From contig NC_079509.1 in assembly GCF_030052815.1 (NCBI RefSeq), forward strand, positions 47,094,313 through 47,158,312: a stretch of 64,000 nucleotides of DNA, given 5' to 3'. Below are positions 10,151-22,913 of this stretch, in pieces. Below the pieces are notes generated by a model. The model searched no databases, was not told the DNA's origin, and was given only the letters and a program-made list of their open reading frames with translations. Source of the stretch: Hevea brasiliensis (lineage: Eukaryota > Streptophyta > Magnoliopsida > Malpighiales > Euphorbiaceae). The translations under genes were made by a program, and so were the position numbers. Each line of letters starts with the position of its first letter. The stretch's first letter is position 1.

Positions 10151-10276
10151 TAAATGTAAATTTCTATAACTCATTTCCATCGAGGTTTGATATTCTCATA
10201 TCACCTCCTGGCAAAATCTTCTTGACAATATATAAGCTATCCCAACTTGGTTTAAAATTTCTTTTTGGATAAAAAA

Positions 10277-11808
10277 TGTAACACCCCTCAAGCTATAGTG
10301 TCTATAAATGACCTTAATGGGCTTTTAGACAGAAGGACTTTTGACAGTCAAAGTCTAAACTTTTGGCAGCTAAAAGTCCCTTTGAAAGCTAAGGGTATAA
10401 AAAGCCATGCTAGTGGATATTAGAGCAAAATTTGCCAATCTTTGCTATTAAGGTGACCTAATTCCTTTGTTTTCTCTATTTCCTTCTTTCTTCTTTAAAA
10501 GATTGAATTTTTACTTGTTTTGGATTTGATCTTGTTGGCATGCAAGTTCATAGTATTGTTAGAGCAAGATTCACTTCTTCGGAGCTTTTGACTACTACTT
10601 GGCATGGGCAAACCATAAGCTAAAGTAAAAATTGATCTATAAAAGGTAAGTTTTTCCTTTCTCACTTGAAAGTTTCATTTCCTAGAACTAAATCAAACAA
10701 ATGATGCTTTAATGTGTTACATGGATGTGGGGATCTTTAAGTGAGTAGGGGAAGTGAGTTCTAAAGTGAGTTGGGAAGAGCTAATAAAAATTTTATATAT
10801 GCATGTTGAATGTTATGATGTGAAACTAAAAAGAGTTCATGGAAGTACGTGGTGAGTGAATTATTTATAAAGATTGGGTTTTCTTTCTTATTTTTGAAAA
10901 GATTTCTACTTGTTTTATACTTTGATGAGAAATTGAGAAATTTGCTGGATTTGATGAAAACTGTAAATGCATATGATACCTTTAGTCATTCTTAAGTCAT
11001 TATGTTATGAATTATTGTTAATTATGTTGGCTTGTGTTTTGGGACTTTTGAATGAGTTTAGTTGTTTGTTTAGGCAAGTTGGAATTTTGTAGAATCGAAT
11101 TATGAATTCTGAAAATTCTCAAGTTCGGCTACTGAAAACCATTATTTTAGCAGTTGAAGTGGCTACTACAACTGAAGGGTATTTGAAGTTTAAGACTTCA
11201 GCAGCTAAAGTTTCCCACTTTGGAAGCTAAAGTTATTTCTACCTGCTTTTCTTTTCGTGTGAGTTTCTTATTCAAGAACCCAATTTTATAGGCCTAGAAA
11301 ATATAAAATTAAGGGTAAAGGTTCTTAAAAATGTTTTTAGAGAGTTTTGTATATAGAATTCATATGTTTTGTGGATTCACCACTTGTTCAGATAGTTGGT
11401 GATTATATTCCAAAGAAGTTGGGCTTTGAGTTAGTTTCATTTAGATCACCCTAGAAAACACGTACTAAAGTAAAAGTCTACCTGCTAGATCAAGGGGGTA
11501 AGGATAATTAATAAGTTCTACAAGAAGTAAGTGTAAACTGCTTAATTAAATCTTATAAATGTTTTTTACTTAATTATTTAAGTGTTGCTTGAGCATAGCC
11601 ATGCATCATGAAATACATATATATTAGGATGCAGTGCATTAGAAACATGTGTTTTGTTGCATTGAGAATTATTTACGATGTGAGGTGGATGGATGATCCA
11701 CTGACTTCCTCAAGGTATATGAGATTATGGTATGAAATTATATATATGTTTCAAATATGAAAGACCAGGTGAGAACCTTATGAGGCCTTTAGCACATGAC
11801 ACATGTTT
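10277..11808 (+). repeat. E1: partial LTR, interrupted by element C
   Basis: It starts TGTAACACCCC, a common gypsy LTR start, and runs without coding signal to the TGTTAG start of element C at 11809. Stretches at about 11090-11800 (AAAATTCTCAAGTTCGGCTA, the GGATGGATGATCCACTGACT block, GCATGACACATGT) match E2 at about 44590-45240, so the two belong to related LTRs. The expected 3' end (compare E2's GGGTCATTACA) is absent, so it was cut or interrupted. Plus orientation is inferred from the match to E2. Confidence 0.6.
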
Positions 11809-13692
11809 GTTAGTGGTATGCCTTAGAGCAATACCTTTGAGTTATGTATTGTAAATAATTATTCCCTTTAATGGCAAATGATTTATTTCTCTTATATTTG
11901 AATGGTTTAAATATTATATAGAAATATCCTTTAATGACCTTTTAGATGTTCTATTCTTAAGTTGTTAAAAATATGAGCAACAGAATATTCTAATACAAAC
12001 ATTATAAATTAGGTTCACAATCGTGGTTACCTCATCGAGCATGATTTATCCGAAAAGATTATCACTAATGTTTTTTTTCATGATTAGTATAAGATACTAA
12101 TGATATGGAATGGTAAGTTTCATTCCATATAACTATAACAAATATGGTGGGCACTTATATGATAAATAGGCTGAACCATTGACACAAGATAACTTGTACA
12201 TGGAGTTTACTCTCGTCAATACAAAGTCATCTAGATCATAATAGTGCATATAATCCCTTGACTTAAGATTACACAGTTATCTTGTATATAGGTGATTTGA
12301 GTTTGATACTACTTTCATGCTTATACTATGTATGGGTATCTGGGCATGTGTTCGCTCCGACTGGTAATATATGGAGATAGGTGTTAGTCAAGATGGGATT
12401 CATTACCCTAAGTAAATAGGGATAAAATCCTATATCCATTTAATTATTCTTGATAAATTCAAGTTCTTGGCCAAGACAGATAGACTTAGTCAAAAAAGAG
12501 TTTCTGACAGGAAAGTCTTATTAATCCAGAATTGGAATGAAAAGAATGGCATATGATTCTAAGCATAAGAGTTTGACATGGAACCATGACTTTAGCTGGA
12601 ATTTGGATTTTGTAATAGAGAGATTTTAGTGCATGGTACGTATGATCAAGATTCATGAATTGGAGAATTAATTCGTAACTAATTAGGCAGTCATAGTACA
12701 TTATGCTAGATGTTAACTATGACTTATGAGAACTTAAATGAAAAGGAAATTTCATTTGAGTTTGGAATGGTTCCAATAATAATATGAAAGAGTTAATATC
12801 ATTCTCATTGCTACTTAGTAATGAACCTAGTAAGTCACACACAAAAGAGGAACTTGATTAAAGCAAGAATTAATTTAATTAATTAATTAAATGATTTAAT
12901 TAATTAATTGAATTAACAAATTTAGTTTGTAATAAGATTGTAAAGTCCTTAGCGTGAAACTAAATTTATTTATGAAAGTATTCAAGTTAATATTTAAAGT
13001 GTTAAATATAAACTTAATTAAATTTGGCATAAAGGAAGAAAATCAAATTTTGATTAGTTTGACTTTTCAAAGTTTGAAATTTTGACTTGGTCAAATGCTT
13101 ATATGGCAAAGGTTGACTTGGTCAAAAATGGGAGAAAAAATTAATTAATTAATGGTTAATTAATTAAATTAATTGGTGTTAAAACACTAATTAAACAAGT
13201 TTAATTTTCTTAATTAAGATTAAGAGCTTGACATGTGGACCAATGGTAATTTAAAAACTCAATTGTTGAGTAAATCAAAGTTAGACACTTGTCAAATTAA
13301 ATTTTAATTAAGAAAATTAACAAATAATATAAAAGGAGAAAGAAGACAAAAGTTGTCATCTTCCTCCTTCATTTGGCCAAATTCCTTCCTCCATTAAAGA
13401 GGAGTTTCACTCTTCTTCCTAGCCAAATTTAAGGTGTTTAAGTGTTAAACACTTGAATTAAAAAGCTTGAGAAAAGGTTTCTCATCACTTCCACAACCTA
13501 GGAACCAAGAAAGAATTCCTCCTTCTTCCTTTTATGTTTAACTAAATCACTTGGAAGGAAGAACAAGGAGCTTAGCTTGGATCAAGGTGCTTTGATCAAG
13601 GGGCTTGTATGGACAAGCTAGCGAGCCAATAATTGGGTGCTTCACTACCCATATTAGATGTTGGAATTGTGATTCTGTGCCTTAGGGGTATG

Positions 13693-15234
13693 TGTTTGCT
13701 AGTTTTACAACCACCACAAGTGCACGGATTACTAACAAGTAATAAAGTAGTGAGTGAAGTATCATTCCCACGAGGAATTTAGTTAGCAAATACCAAGCTA
13801 CGTAGCAATTCTGACTTTTTAGGCTACCGAATATATATGAAGAGTGAGTTAAATCTGTTTTGGATGCTAAAAGTAAAATTTGAATTAAACTATTTATAAA
13901 AGTAATTTCAGAATTAGGATTTCACACTGCAACCTTACTATGGATTTGAATCTTATCAATTCATCGGATTGAGAATCGTTGCTTTGATGGAAATGAATTC
14001 TAAGATATCCTAAGTCCTCTCTCAAGGCACCCAAGGTGTATTTTAATTAACCTAAACCCTACTTTCGTGGTGATTAAATTAATTAAAACTCTTTAAGATC
14101 TATGATTAATTATGGAACTCCACGAAGGATTTTAGCCTATCTCTAGGTCAGATTTCCTAAGTTCAATATTCTGATTTTCCAACAATAACCTTCACTTTTT
14201 AGTTCTTTAATTAGTATCTTTTATCATGTCTAGGTGAGTGCCAACACATAGCATGCGTTAGGAACATAGAATATTAAATCAAAAGGCAAAACTCAGATCC
14301 AATAGATAGAAACTTAATATTGATCCATAATAACGATCACAAGTGCTACTCTCCTATTCCCACAATAAAGGAATTACTGACTCATGGTGAGTTTAACAAA
14401 CATAATGAAAATAAAATGAAAGAAAATAAAAAGTCTACTTAAAGAAATAGAACAAAAAAATAGAAGAGAATCTATAGCTTTGATCTTGTGAAACTTCAGC
14501 TGAGGGTTCCCCCTTAACGCCAATGCACTATTATTCTAAATGGCTGTGTGAAAATAGTGAAGGTGATCTTCCCCCTTTCTCTATTTTCTACTGCTTCTAT
14601 TTATATACAATGTTTAGGGTTAGGTTTTCAAAGTCCTAATAGCATTAGAAGTCTCTTTTTTTCTGTAAAAAAGTAGAATTGGAGCCAAATCAGGAAACTG
14701 GCTATCGCGTGATACACGGCCCTTGTGTCACTACACAACTCAGGGCCATGTAACTTATTGGAGCTTGAATTGTTGCATCTTGTATCGGGACAGGACTTTA
14801 CACGGACCTTAAGTAGTTACACGGCCTGTGTACTTTTGTACTTTGGGTAAATCTTCAATCCTAGCCCGACAGAGACTTACATGGGTCTTCATGTTTTACA
14901 CGGGGCATGGTACACGGGCCGTGTACTTTAATTCTTCCTTAGCTCTTTGTCTTTCTCCTGGCAGTAAGTTACACGGGTCTGTGACTTTGATTACATGACC
15001 CGTGTAGCATGTATTAGCAATACTTCTTTGTCCTTTGGTCTTTCCAAGCTTTCTTCTTTACTCTTATGCATTGGAACTTCTTCGAAACACCTGGAAACAT
15101 ACAGAAAACATAGAATTTAGAGCTTGGTTTCAAAAGTTGATGAAATAAATGATTATGCATGAGATTACTTATCTAAATGCTATGAAACACTATACAATTG
15201 TACTTAAAAATATCTATATGATACATGTGTATCA
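13693..15234 (-). mobile_element. Hs: solo LTR of an Athila-type gypsy element, minus strand
   Basis: A 1542-bp block flanked by the perfect duplication GTATG (13688-13692 and 15235-15239). On the minus strand it starts TGATACACATGT and ends ACTAGCAAACA, matching the 5' LTR of element H at 21151-22767 (TGATACACTTGT...CATCAAACA) throughout. No internal region is present, so it is a solo LTR inserted into the C LTR. Near 14700-15010 it holds the same ACACGGG/CCCGTGT palindrome array as H. Confidence 0.92.
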
Positions 15235-15239
15235 GTATG

Positions 15240-16642
15240 GCATGTTATTTGAAACCATTAGATACTAAGAAAAATCATGAATTTTGGTTAAGGCACTTAA
15301 TGGGCAAGATGGAATGTCCGTTACGCCTATATTGTGAACATTGTGCTTGATCAACTTTTATGGCTTTTCTTGGTAATTAAAATATTTAATCTAAGTCCCA
15401 ACATCAATATGACATGATTGTGAATGTGATTCATGGTTGGTAGATTTAATTTTAAATATTAGATATTTGAAATTAAATAGGCATGTTCATGTGATGAATG
15501 TGAAATTAGCATGAAGGGTGATCATGAACTTTAGGAGACCAATGTGATTGTGTTCCTATTTATTTCTATGAGATTATAATAATTAATTTTAATTTTTACA
15601 AGAGCTGTATCATATAGTTGTTATGATAGCCTTAGGTTGTAATTTATTTATTTGAGCTTGCATGCTCAATTTCCATTATAATTTTCACCTTGGTATGCCA
15701 AGGATAAGAGATGTAATTAGCTTGGTGAATTTACAAAAAGAAATGGAGCTTAACATATTGATGGAGATCAGTGGGAGCACAACCTTCATGAGTTGAAGAA
15801 TTGTAAACAAGCTGTAAAAAGATGAATGATAACCTAGGATGGCCTGAATTCAATCCTTGTGGCCAGGATTGGATTCCCATATAATAGTCCATGATCATGC
15901 CTTTTACATTACCATTGTATGAATGTATATATGTATGATATATATGTTCATGATGTGTATTAGATATGCATGAAAATGGTTAATATGCAAAGTGAGACCT
16001 AATAATTAAGTTAGCCAAAGGAATCTTTCAATAAAATGAATAAGTTGATAATGGTGTAATTTTGGAAATTACATCATGGCTCTCCACTAAGGCAATTATT
16101 TAAGAAATTTTAAACACTTGCATTGTTGGCTATGGTTACATAGGGATGGTGCATTTGGTTTAAGAGATTTTCTTGGAATAATTATTAAGTATATGATGTT
16201 GTAAGTATGTAAATACTTTGGTGTCCAAGAATAGATGTACCTGAGGTCATTAAGGTTCAAATTTGCATACTTACTGACTTAGTAGGCTCACCTTAACTAA
16301 TGCAAGATAGACCAAGAATGGATGTACTTGAGGTTTTGAGTATTAGGGGCTAAATAAATTGATTAAACCTCATGTGTGATGTGATAAGTAAAGAGTTACT
16401 CACTTATGAATTGTTATGAATCCAAGAATGGATGTACCCAAGGATGATTAACAGTTTATAAGAATTCAATCACCCACTAGAAATCCTTTCCAATTGGGAT
16501 TTTCATTCCTACTTTAGAAGTGTAGGATCCACTAAGTTAGTAGAAAGACTAATTTGATTAAAAGACCATGATAATTTGATAAGTTACAAAACACAACATA
16601 CTAATTAGAATCTTGTTATTTTCTACAGTATATTCTGATAAA
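15240..16642 (+). other. C element LTR end and 5' leader, non-coding
   Basis: About 1.4 kb of AT-rich DNA between solo LTR Hs and the gag start. It must contain the C LTR 3' end and the PBS, but I could not find a convincing PBS. Three short phrases of the form AAGAATGGATGTACC(T/C)(G/A)AGG recur at about 16227, 16315 and 16424, a loose internal repeat. No protein signal. Confidence 0.5.
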
Positions 16643-17385
16643 ATGAATATGACACAATTACCTGCCATTATACTCACTGCTATGCTAAATGCTAATAAGC
16701 TCACTGGACCTAATTTCTAGGATTGGCTCAGGGATTTAAAAATAGTTTTAAATTTTAAAAATATAGGATATGTTTTAGATACGAAACCTCATAATCCCTT
16801 GTCTGAAGGTGCATCAAAGGAGGAACATGACACTTTAAGAAAGTGGCATGATGACAACTTGCAAGTTAAGTATTACATGCTTGCCACCATGTGTAATGAG
16901 TTACAAAGGGAGTATGAGAACACACCTATAGCTTCAGAAATCCTATTTAACCTACAAAAGTTGTATGGTGAACAAAATAAGACAACAAGACATAAGATGT
17001 CAAAGCAGTTGTTCATGTTAAAGATGCAAGAAGTATTAAATGTGGGAAATGATTTACTCAATCTGATTGAGTTAAGTTATGATTTCTTAAAATATTTCAC
17101 CCCACAATTGGATTTGATCCAACAATCTCTTCCTAACTCTTTCTATAAGACTATTGTAGACTTTAACATGAACAACCTGGAGTATAATCTTACAGAGTTA
17201 TTAAAGTTGCTAGCTATGGCTCAAAAGGCTAAACTTAGCAATAAAGGAAAAGAAGCAGTCTTAGTTGCTTCTAATTATAGTTTGACTAAGAAGACGGGCA
17301 GTAAGACAGACAATGCTTTAATTCCTAAACTTTCAAGAAAAGTGTCCAAGTGCTAATTCAAGGAAAAGAAGGTTAAAGCTATATA
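16643..17385 (+). pseudogene. C element copia Gag (UBN2-type), broken by solo LTR S
   Basis: The frame opens ATG at 16643 with MNMTQLPAIILTAMLNANKL and TGPNF, meets one in-frame TAG (16717-16719), then continues DWLRDLKIVLNFKNIGYVLD and LRKWHDDNLQVKYYMLATM, the typical N-terminal part of a copia Gag, through to KLYGEQNKTTRHKMSKQL and a Lys-rich stretch. It stops at 17354-17356, ten codons before S. The Gag protein would form the virus-like particle and bind element RNA. The zinc knuckle lies on the other side of S (20494-20554). Confidence 0.82.
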
Positions 17386-20300
17386 TGTAACACCCTCCCT
17401 GTAGCAACTCCGTACATTCTACTATTCCGGTGACCAGTGTCAGTCCGGACAGCTAGAACGTTCGGAAAAATATTTAACTAAAGTGAGGAACCATAATTAA
17501 CTCAAATATTAATAAGAAAAATTTAGTAAAAATTTTAGAAATAAAATACAACTAAGTCAAATGAGCCGGTGCCCAAGCGATGGGTAACCCAGTGGGAAGT
17601 TGCAGTTCTCGCAACTAGGAGCCTTAGACCCGAGAGAAAATTCATAAAATAATTTTTGGGACTCCAGAGAAGGGTTATTGAGGTTTCTATGGCATTAGAA
17701 TGCCAAGAAAATATTTAGAAAAATTTTTCAATCGGTACAGACAATTTTGACCCGTTAAGCCAAACGGAGGGCATTTTGGTCATTTCGCCTTCAGAGGCGA
17801 TTTTTGGCCGACTTGTCCAGTTAAGTAAATAATTATTATGACATAAAATATGAATAAATATTGCTAAAAATTAAATTGAAATTTGGTAGAAAAGAAAAGA
17901 AAAGAAAAATGAAGGAAATTAGGGATAATGACATCACATGATGTCATTTACATACCCTCCACCAATCACCATTCAACAAGCCTTCTTAAAACAATTAAAA
18001 GAGACAAAATGGACCCAAAAATTCTGGTGTTTTCTCCTTCTTCTTCAGCCAGCCGTGAGTTTCTCCTTCGTCCTCCATAACTCTCATTCTCTCATACCTT
18101 CAATCTTTGATTTCTCACCCCAAAACCGTTAGGTCCCTTCACTAAAATTTGTCACCCAACCTTGCTAGAGTGTTTGGCAGCCAAGAAAACAAAAGAAAGT
18201 GGAAGAAAGTGAGGTGTGAACAAGCTTAGAAAATCACCAAAGAGGTTAGTGCCATAACCTTTGCTTTTACATCTTTCTAATCATGAATTTGAGCTAAGTT
18301 AAGTTAAAAATTTGACAAAAATTGAATTAATGAAGCATGGTTATATTCCATGAAGTTTTGGCAGCCTTGACATGAGTTAGGGTTAGGAGAAATCTTTGGT
18401 TTAAAGTGACATATTGCTGCCCCTCTTATAAATTATATGATTAGTATAGCAAATTAGGAGTGGGAAGCATGAATTGGAGGCTTGGTCAATTAGGGTTAGG
18501 GTTTTGGAGAGAAACTTGGACTTTGCTTATGAAATGGTGAATGAACATTCTAATGGTCGATTAGTGACCATTTGAGGTAAGTTGAACATAATTTGGAGTG
18601 AATTATAGTATTACAAACTGATTTGGTATGCTGCCTAGTGAGAGCAGTAGGTGAGGCTGTGAGTCCAGCCTGTTTGGACTGCCATAACTCTGGCTGTGTA
18701 GGTTCAATTGGTGTTTGGCCAATTGAAAATGAAACTAAACACATAATGACACAATTTTGGTGAAGAAACCATGCCCAAAAGACCAAAGCAAGTGGACCAA
18801 AAACTTGCCCCAATCCGGATGTCCTGCAACTAGATTCTGCAGAATGACCAAATGAACAGTGATTGTTCATTTGGCCATAACTCATTGTAGAATGGCCCAA
18901 TTGACCTGAAATGTTTACAGCAACAAGTTAAGATATAGACCAACAACTTTCATGAAGAAACCTACCCCAAATTATGACCAGAACCTATCCAACAAGGCAG
19001 TTGCAGTCACTATTCACTACACTGTAGATATGGTCAGTTCTGGAATTTTTCAATCCGGCCAGTTGTGGTTTTTGGACCATAACTTGAGCTACAAAACTCC
19101 AAATGGAGTGATTCAAAAAAATAAATTCAATTAGACAAAATAAGGAACAACTTTCATGTTTATCATTTTCTCAAATTGCCACTGTAACAGTAACTAATGG
19201 AATAGTAAAATTAGGGTACAAAAACTGAAAATTCTGCTCCATTAGTTTTAAGCTTAGAAATGGTATTGGTGATTAATGCCAACAAGTTTTGAATGCAAAA
19301 TGTGGTATGTTGGGAGTGTTAAAACCAATGTACCTATTTTCTATGCAAAAGTCAACATTTTTGTTGACCAATGAAGTGAATAGTAACACCAAAGCTTGAA
19401 ATTCAAAAATTACAAAATTCAAAAGTATCAAATGCCCTAGTATACCTAACAAGATTGGTTTGGATAGTTTGGCATGCCAATAGGGTTCAGTTAGCAGTAC
19501 TGCACATGGCATTATGCCATTCTGTGATTTCATGGCTTTTAGCCATTCTGACATTATGTTAATACTTGGCCTTGTGCCTGATGTTATTACGGCTTATTAG
19601 CTGATCTGTTGCACACCGGGAGACATATATGTGACCGATGGTGTGACGGCCCGAGGTACTTGATACCCAGTGCCAGTTTACCCGTTTATCCAGTCCAATC
19701 GTCCAGTATAGGTTACTTGGGCAACCAAAAATGAAAGTGGATAATTTAACAAAATAATGAATATAACAAGTACAAAACAAGTAAGACATCGATACATTCA
19801 ATGCATATTTATTTTCTATTATTTCCTTTTATTTTATTATTGGCACCACTAAGCATTATTGCTTAGCACGTTGCTTTTGCCACGCGTAGGTTCTGGAGAT
19901 ACTGACCGAGAGCCCAGTAGACCACAGACTGGGTGAGACCTTCTGCAGCTCTGCATAGTGTCCGTGTCACCTCACCATCTACAGTGCATTGATAGGACAC
20001 TAGGCTTCATTTTGGTATTTTGTAACTAACTTTTATTTTTCTTTGTGTAAATGAAACTTATGTAATGTATTTTGATGTTCATGTAAATAATGAAAAATTG
20101 TGATTATGAATGGAAAAATTTGAGTATTTATTTATTGCTTATGTATATGAGTACCATGAGAAATGAATGATTGAGAAATGGAAATGTTGTTGAAAAACAT
20201 ATTGAGATTTTGATATTAGAGTTTGAGAATGATTGGATACGATTATTGGAAGTGTTTTTCACAGGTTCCGAAGAACTGTTTTCTCCATTTTTAGCCGGTA

Positions 20301-20493
20301 CTCTGCCGGATTTTCTATAAAATTTTCGGAACCTCAAATAAATTATAATTTCAATAAATGACTTAAATGAATTATATTTCACAAGTTATATTCAAAACTA
20401 TGATAAAAATTAATTAAGATAAAATAGAGTGTTCCAGTACACCGTGTGACATATCTTACTCGGATATACTGTAGACGGGTAAGGGGTGTCACA
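17386..20493 (+). mobile_element. S: solo LTR of a Tekay/Del-type gypsy element
   Basis: A 3108-bp block starting TGTAACACCC and ending GGGGTGTCACA, flanked by the perfect duplication ATATA (17381-17385 and 20494-20498). Joining the flanks restores the C gag reading up to its zinc knuckle, which supports a clean insertion and later loss of the internal part. It shares with T and B the blocks GGTGACCAGTGTCAGTCCGG near the start, the paired hairpin region near 19849, and GCCGGTACTCTGCCGG near 20293. Nothing coding is seen; small open frames inside are chance. Confidence 0.92.
19849..19866 (+). repeat. Conserved LTR hairpin 1 in S
   Basis: CTAAGCA, loop TTAT, TGCTTAG: a perfect 7-bp stem. The B LTR has CTGAGT...ACTCAG at the same place, with changes on both arms that keep pairing. 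Confidence 0.65.
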
Positions 20494-20554
20494 ATATACA
20501 TAGGAAATTGTTTCTACTGTAAAAGGGCTAAGCACCTGTAAAAGAATTGCCCAC
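20494..20554 (+). pseudogene. C element Gag zinc knuckle, downstream of S
   Basis: After the S insertion the frame reads IGNCFYCKRAKHL, stop, KNCP, a CCHC zinc knuckle (C-x2-C-x4-H-x4-C) as found near the end of copia Gag, with one stop (TAA) inside. The preceding codons VKAIY lie before S. The element is then cut at 20555. Confidence 0.75.
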
Positions 20555-21150
20555 TATAACACCCCTTACCCAATCTATAATGTAGCTGAGTAAGAAATAC
20601 TATATTCTGTGCCGGAGCACCTTTCCTTAACTTACTTTGTTCATTTTCCATTTGGGTTTATCTTTATTTAAATTAGATTATTTTTGAACGGAGAAACTGC
20701 CAGAGTTTCCTCTGTTTTATTGATATTTAACCAGTTAAAATATTCACCTGTTTAAAAATTCAACATAACATTTTCTATAATTTCAATTCATAATCTTTTA
20801 TTCATCCATATCCATTTTCATCACAGTCCATATCATTAAACATTCATTTAATTCATTTACAAATGTACATATTTATTTACAACTCAAAATTTAATTTACA
20901 ACTATGTATCTAATTACAAGTACATAATCATGCATGTGAGGGCCCTTGCATTATACCAAAATAGTGAGTGGAGGTGACAACAACTCTGCTACAGATCAAA
21001 CTCTAATAACCCCTGTCCAATCTCTACTGTGCTTTATCTCTAGTACCTACGTGAGGAAAATCTATCGCGTTAAGCATTTCTGCTTAGTGGTGCAATAATA
21101 TAATAAAAGTAGAATATACAACAAAAGTAAACATTTCATATTTGTAATAA
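20555..21150 (-). repeat. D: 3' fragment of a Tekay/Del-type gypsy LTR, minus strand
   Basis: The left end TATAACACCCCTTACCC is the reverse complement of an S-type LTR end (GGGTAAGGGGTGTCACA, with G-to-A changes at the TG terminus). Further in, AAACTGCCAGAGTTTCCTCTG (about 20697) is the reverse complement of the GCCGG..CTCTGCCGG block, and GCATTTCTGCTTAGTGGTGC (about 21077) is the hairpin 1 region. The LTR's other part is missing; it stops where Athila-type element H begins. Confidence 0.8.
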
Positions 21151-22767
21151 TGATACACTTGTATTATAAAGATTTTTTAAGTACATTTGTATAATATTTC
21201 ATAGCATTTAGAATAGTAATCTCATGCATAACCATTAATTTCATTAACTTCTGTAAATTTCATTGCCAAGCTCTAAATTCCATGTTTTCTGCATCATTTC
21301 AGATATTTGGGTGAAGTTCCAGGGCATAGGAGTGCGGAAGGAAACTTGGAAAGGTCAAAGGATTGAGAAAAGCTACTGATACAAAGTACACAGGTCGTGT
21401 AAGCAAAACCATAGACCCGTGTAACCTACTGCCAGAAGAACGTCAGAGAGCCAAAGAAGAAGCAAAAGTACACGAGTCGTGTAATCAAACCCGTGTAAGC
21501 TATGGAGACCCGTGTAAGTCTCTGTTGGGCACAAGCTTGAAAAATTCTCCAAAAACAGAAGAACACGGGCCATGTAACCAGACTCATGTACCTAGCACGG
21601 ACTCGTGTAAACTCCTATACCAATGCAAGACGCAACCGTTCAGCTCCTGTAAGTTACACGGCCCTAGGCCCTATAGTGACACACGGGCCATGTACTATGT
21701 GGCAGCCAGTTTCTAATCTTAATTCCAGCTCTTGTTTACACACTCCAAATAGACTCTTAATGCTTTTGGGATTCTAAAGATCTAACCCTAGACTAGCTAT
21801 TATAAATAGAAGCAGAAAATGACAATAGAGGGGGCTCTTCTTTTTAGTTCAACCTTTTTGTAGAGCTTTTTGGAGTTTTTCAGAAGGGTTTTCATTTTTC
21901 ATACTAGCATTCTCTGCAGTTGTTTTAAAGTAGAACACCAGCACAGAAGGGAAACCCTCAGCCAAAGTTCCACAAGGATCGAGACTGCAGTCATTCCTTT
22001 TCTGTTTTTTTGTTCTATTTCTCTAAATAGGCTCTTTATGTTCTTTTATTTTCTTTTCTCCATGTTTGTTGAACTCACCATGAGTGAGTAATTCCTTTAT
22101 TCTGGAATTAGGAGAGTAACATTTGCAATTGTTATTATGGATAAATATTGAGTTTTATTTATTGGATTTGAGTTTAGTTCTTTGATTCGACTTCTTGTGA
22201 TCTTAATGCATGCTATGTGTCGGTGCCCTCTTAGTATTGATTGTAGATATTAATTGAAGGACTGAAAGGTAAAGATTAATATTAGAAAATCAAGATCTTG
22301 AACCTAGGACATTTGACCTAGAGATATGTTGATACCTTTGTAGAATTTCAAAATTAATCACTGATCTTAAAGGGTTTTAATTAATTTAATCACCATGAAA
22401 GTATGGTTTAGGTTAATTAAAATACACCTTAAGCACCTTGAGAGAGGACTTAGGACATCCTAGGATTAATTTCCATCAAAGCAATTATTCTCAATCCGAT
22501 GAATAGAAAAGATTAAAATCCATAGTAAAGTTGTAATGTGAAATCTTAATTTTGGAATTGCTTTTATAAATGGTTTAATTCAAAAATTACTTTCAGCATC
22601 TAAAATAGGTTTAACTCATTCTCATCTATATTCGGTAGCCTAAACAGTCAAAATTTCCGTGTAGCCTGGTACTTGCTAATTAAATTTCTCATTAGAATGA
22701 TACTTTACTCATCACTTTATTACTTGGTAGTGATTCACACTTGCAGTGTTTGAAAAACCATCAAACA
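21151..22767 (+). repeat. H 5' LTR
   Basis: 1617 bp, TGATACACTTGT to CATCAAACA, closely matched by solo LTR Hs at 13693-15234 in reverse. It contains about ten ACACGGG/CCCGTGT half-palindromes at 21388-21702. A 117-codon open frame across that array (21363-21716) is repeat-derived and not called as a gene. The left flank is AATAA (21146-21150). Confidence 0.9.
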
Positions 22768-22773
22768 AGTTTT

Positions 22774-22791
22774 TGGCGCCTTTGCCGAGGA
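22774..22791 (+). other. H primer binding site (tRNA-Asp type)
   Basis: TGGCGCCTTTGCCGAGGA differs at two positions from TGGCGCCGTTGCCGGGGA, the PBS usual in Athila elements and assigned in the literature to tRNA-Asp. It starts six bases after the LTR end. Confidence 0.85.
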
Positions 22792-22913
22792 ATTTTAATT
22801 TTAGTAAAATTAGGTGATAAGTAATTTAGCTAATTTAGGTAATTTCATTTATTGTTCAATTTTGTTTAAATTGTTTTATTCTCTTATTCTTTCATAGGTG
22901 ATTGGTTTGATAC

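Larger units (their letters stand above)
11809..20554 (+). mobile_element. C: copia element with 5' LTR and gag, interrupted twice, 3' part missing
   Basis: It begins TGTTAGTGGTATGCCTTAGA, a diverged form of the A1/A2 LTR start, and shares with A1 the order of landmarks (AT-rich TTAATTAA stretch, AAAGTCCTTAGC, TGGACAAGCTAG). The LTR is interrupted at 13693 by solo LTR Hs. Downstream, gag starts at 16643 and is interrupted at 17386 by solo LTR S; the zinc knuckle resumes after S. At 20555 the sequence changes to fragment D and C does not return. I could not place the LTR 3' end or a PBS between 15240 and 16640. Confidence 0.75.

Noticed and set aside
18550..19801. Several short minus-strand frames in solo LTR S
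   Set aside because: They are within an LTR and show no domain; similar shadow frames occur in the T LTR at 27456-27989.
21363..21716. 117-codon open frame in the H LTR
   Set aside because: It lies wholly in the palindrome array of an LTR; its Cys-Asn/Pro-Cys pattern comes from the repeated CCCGTGTAA words.
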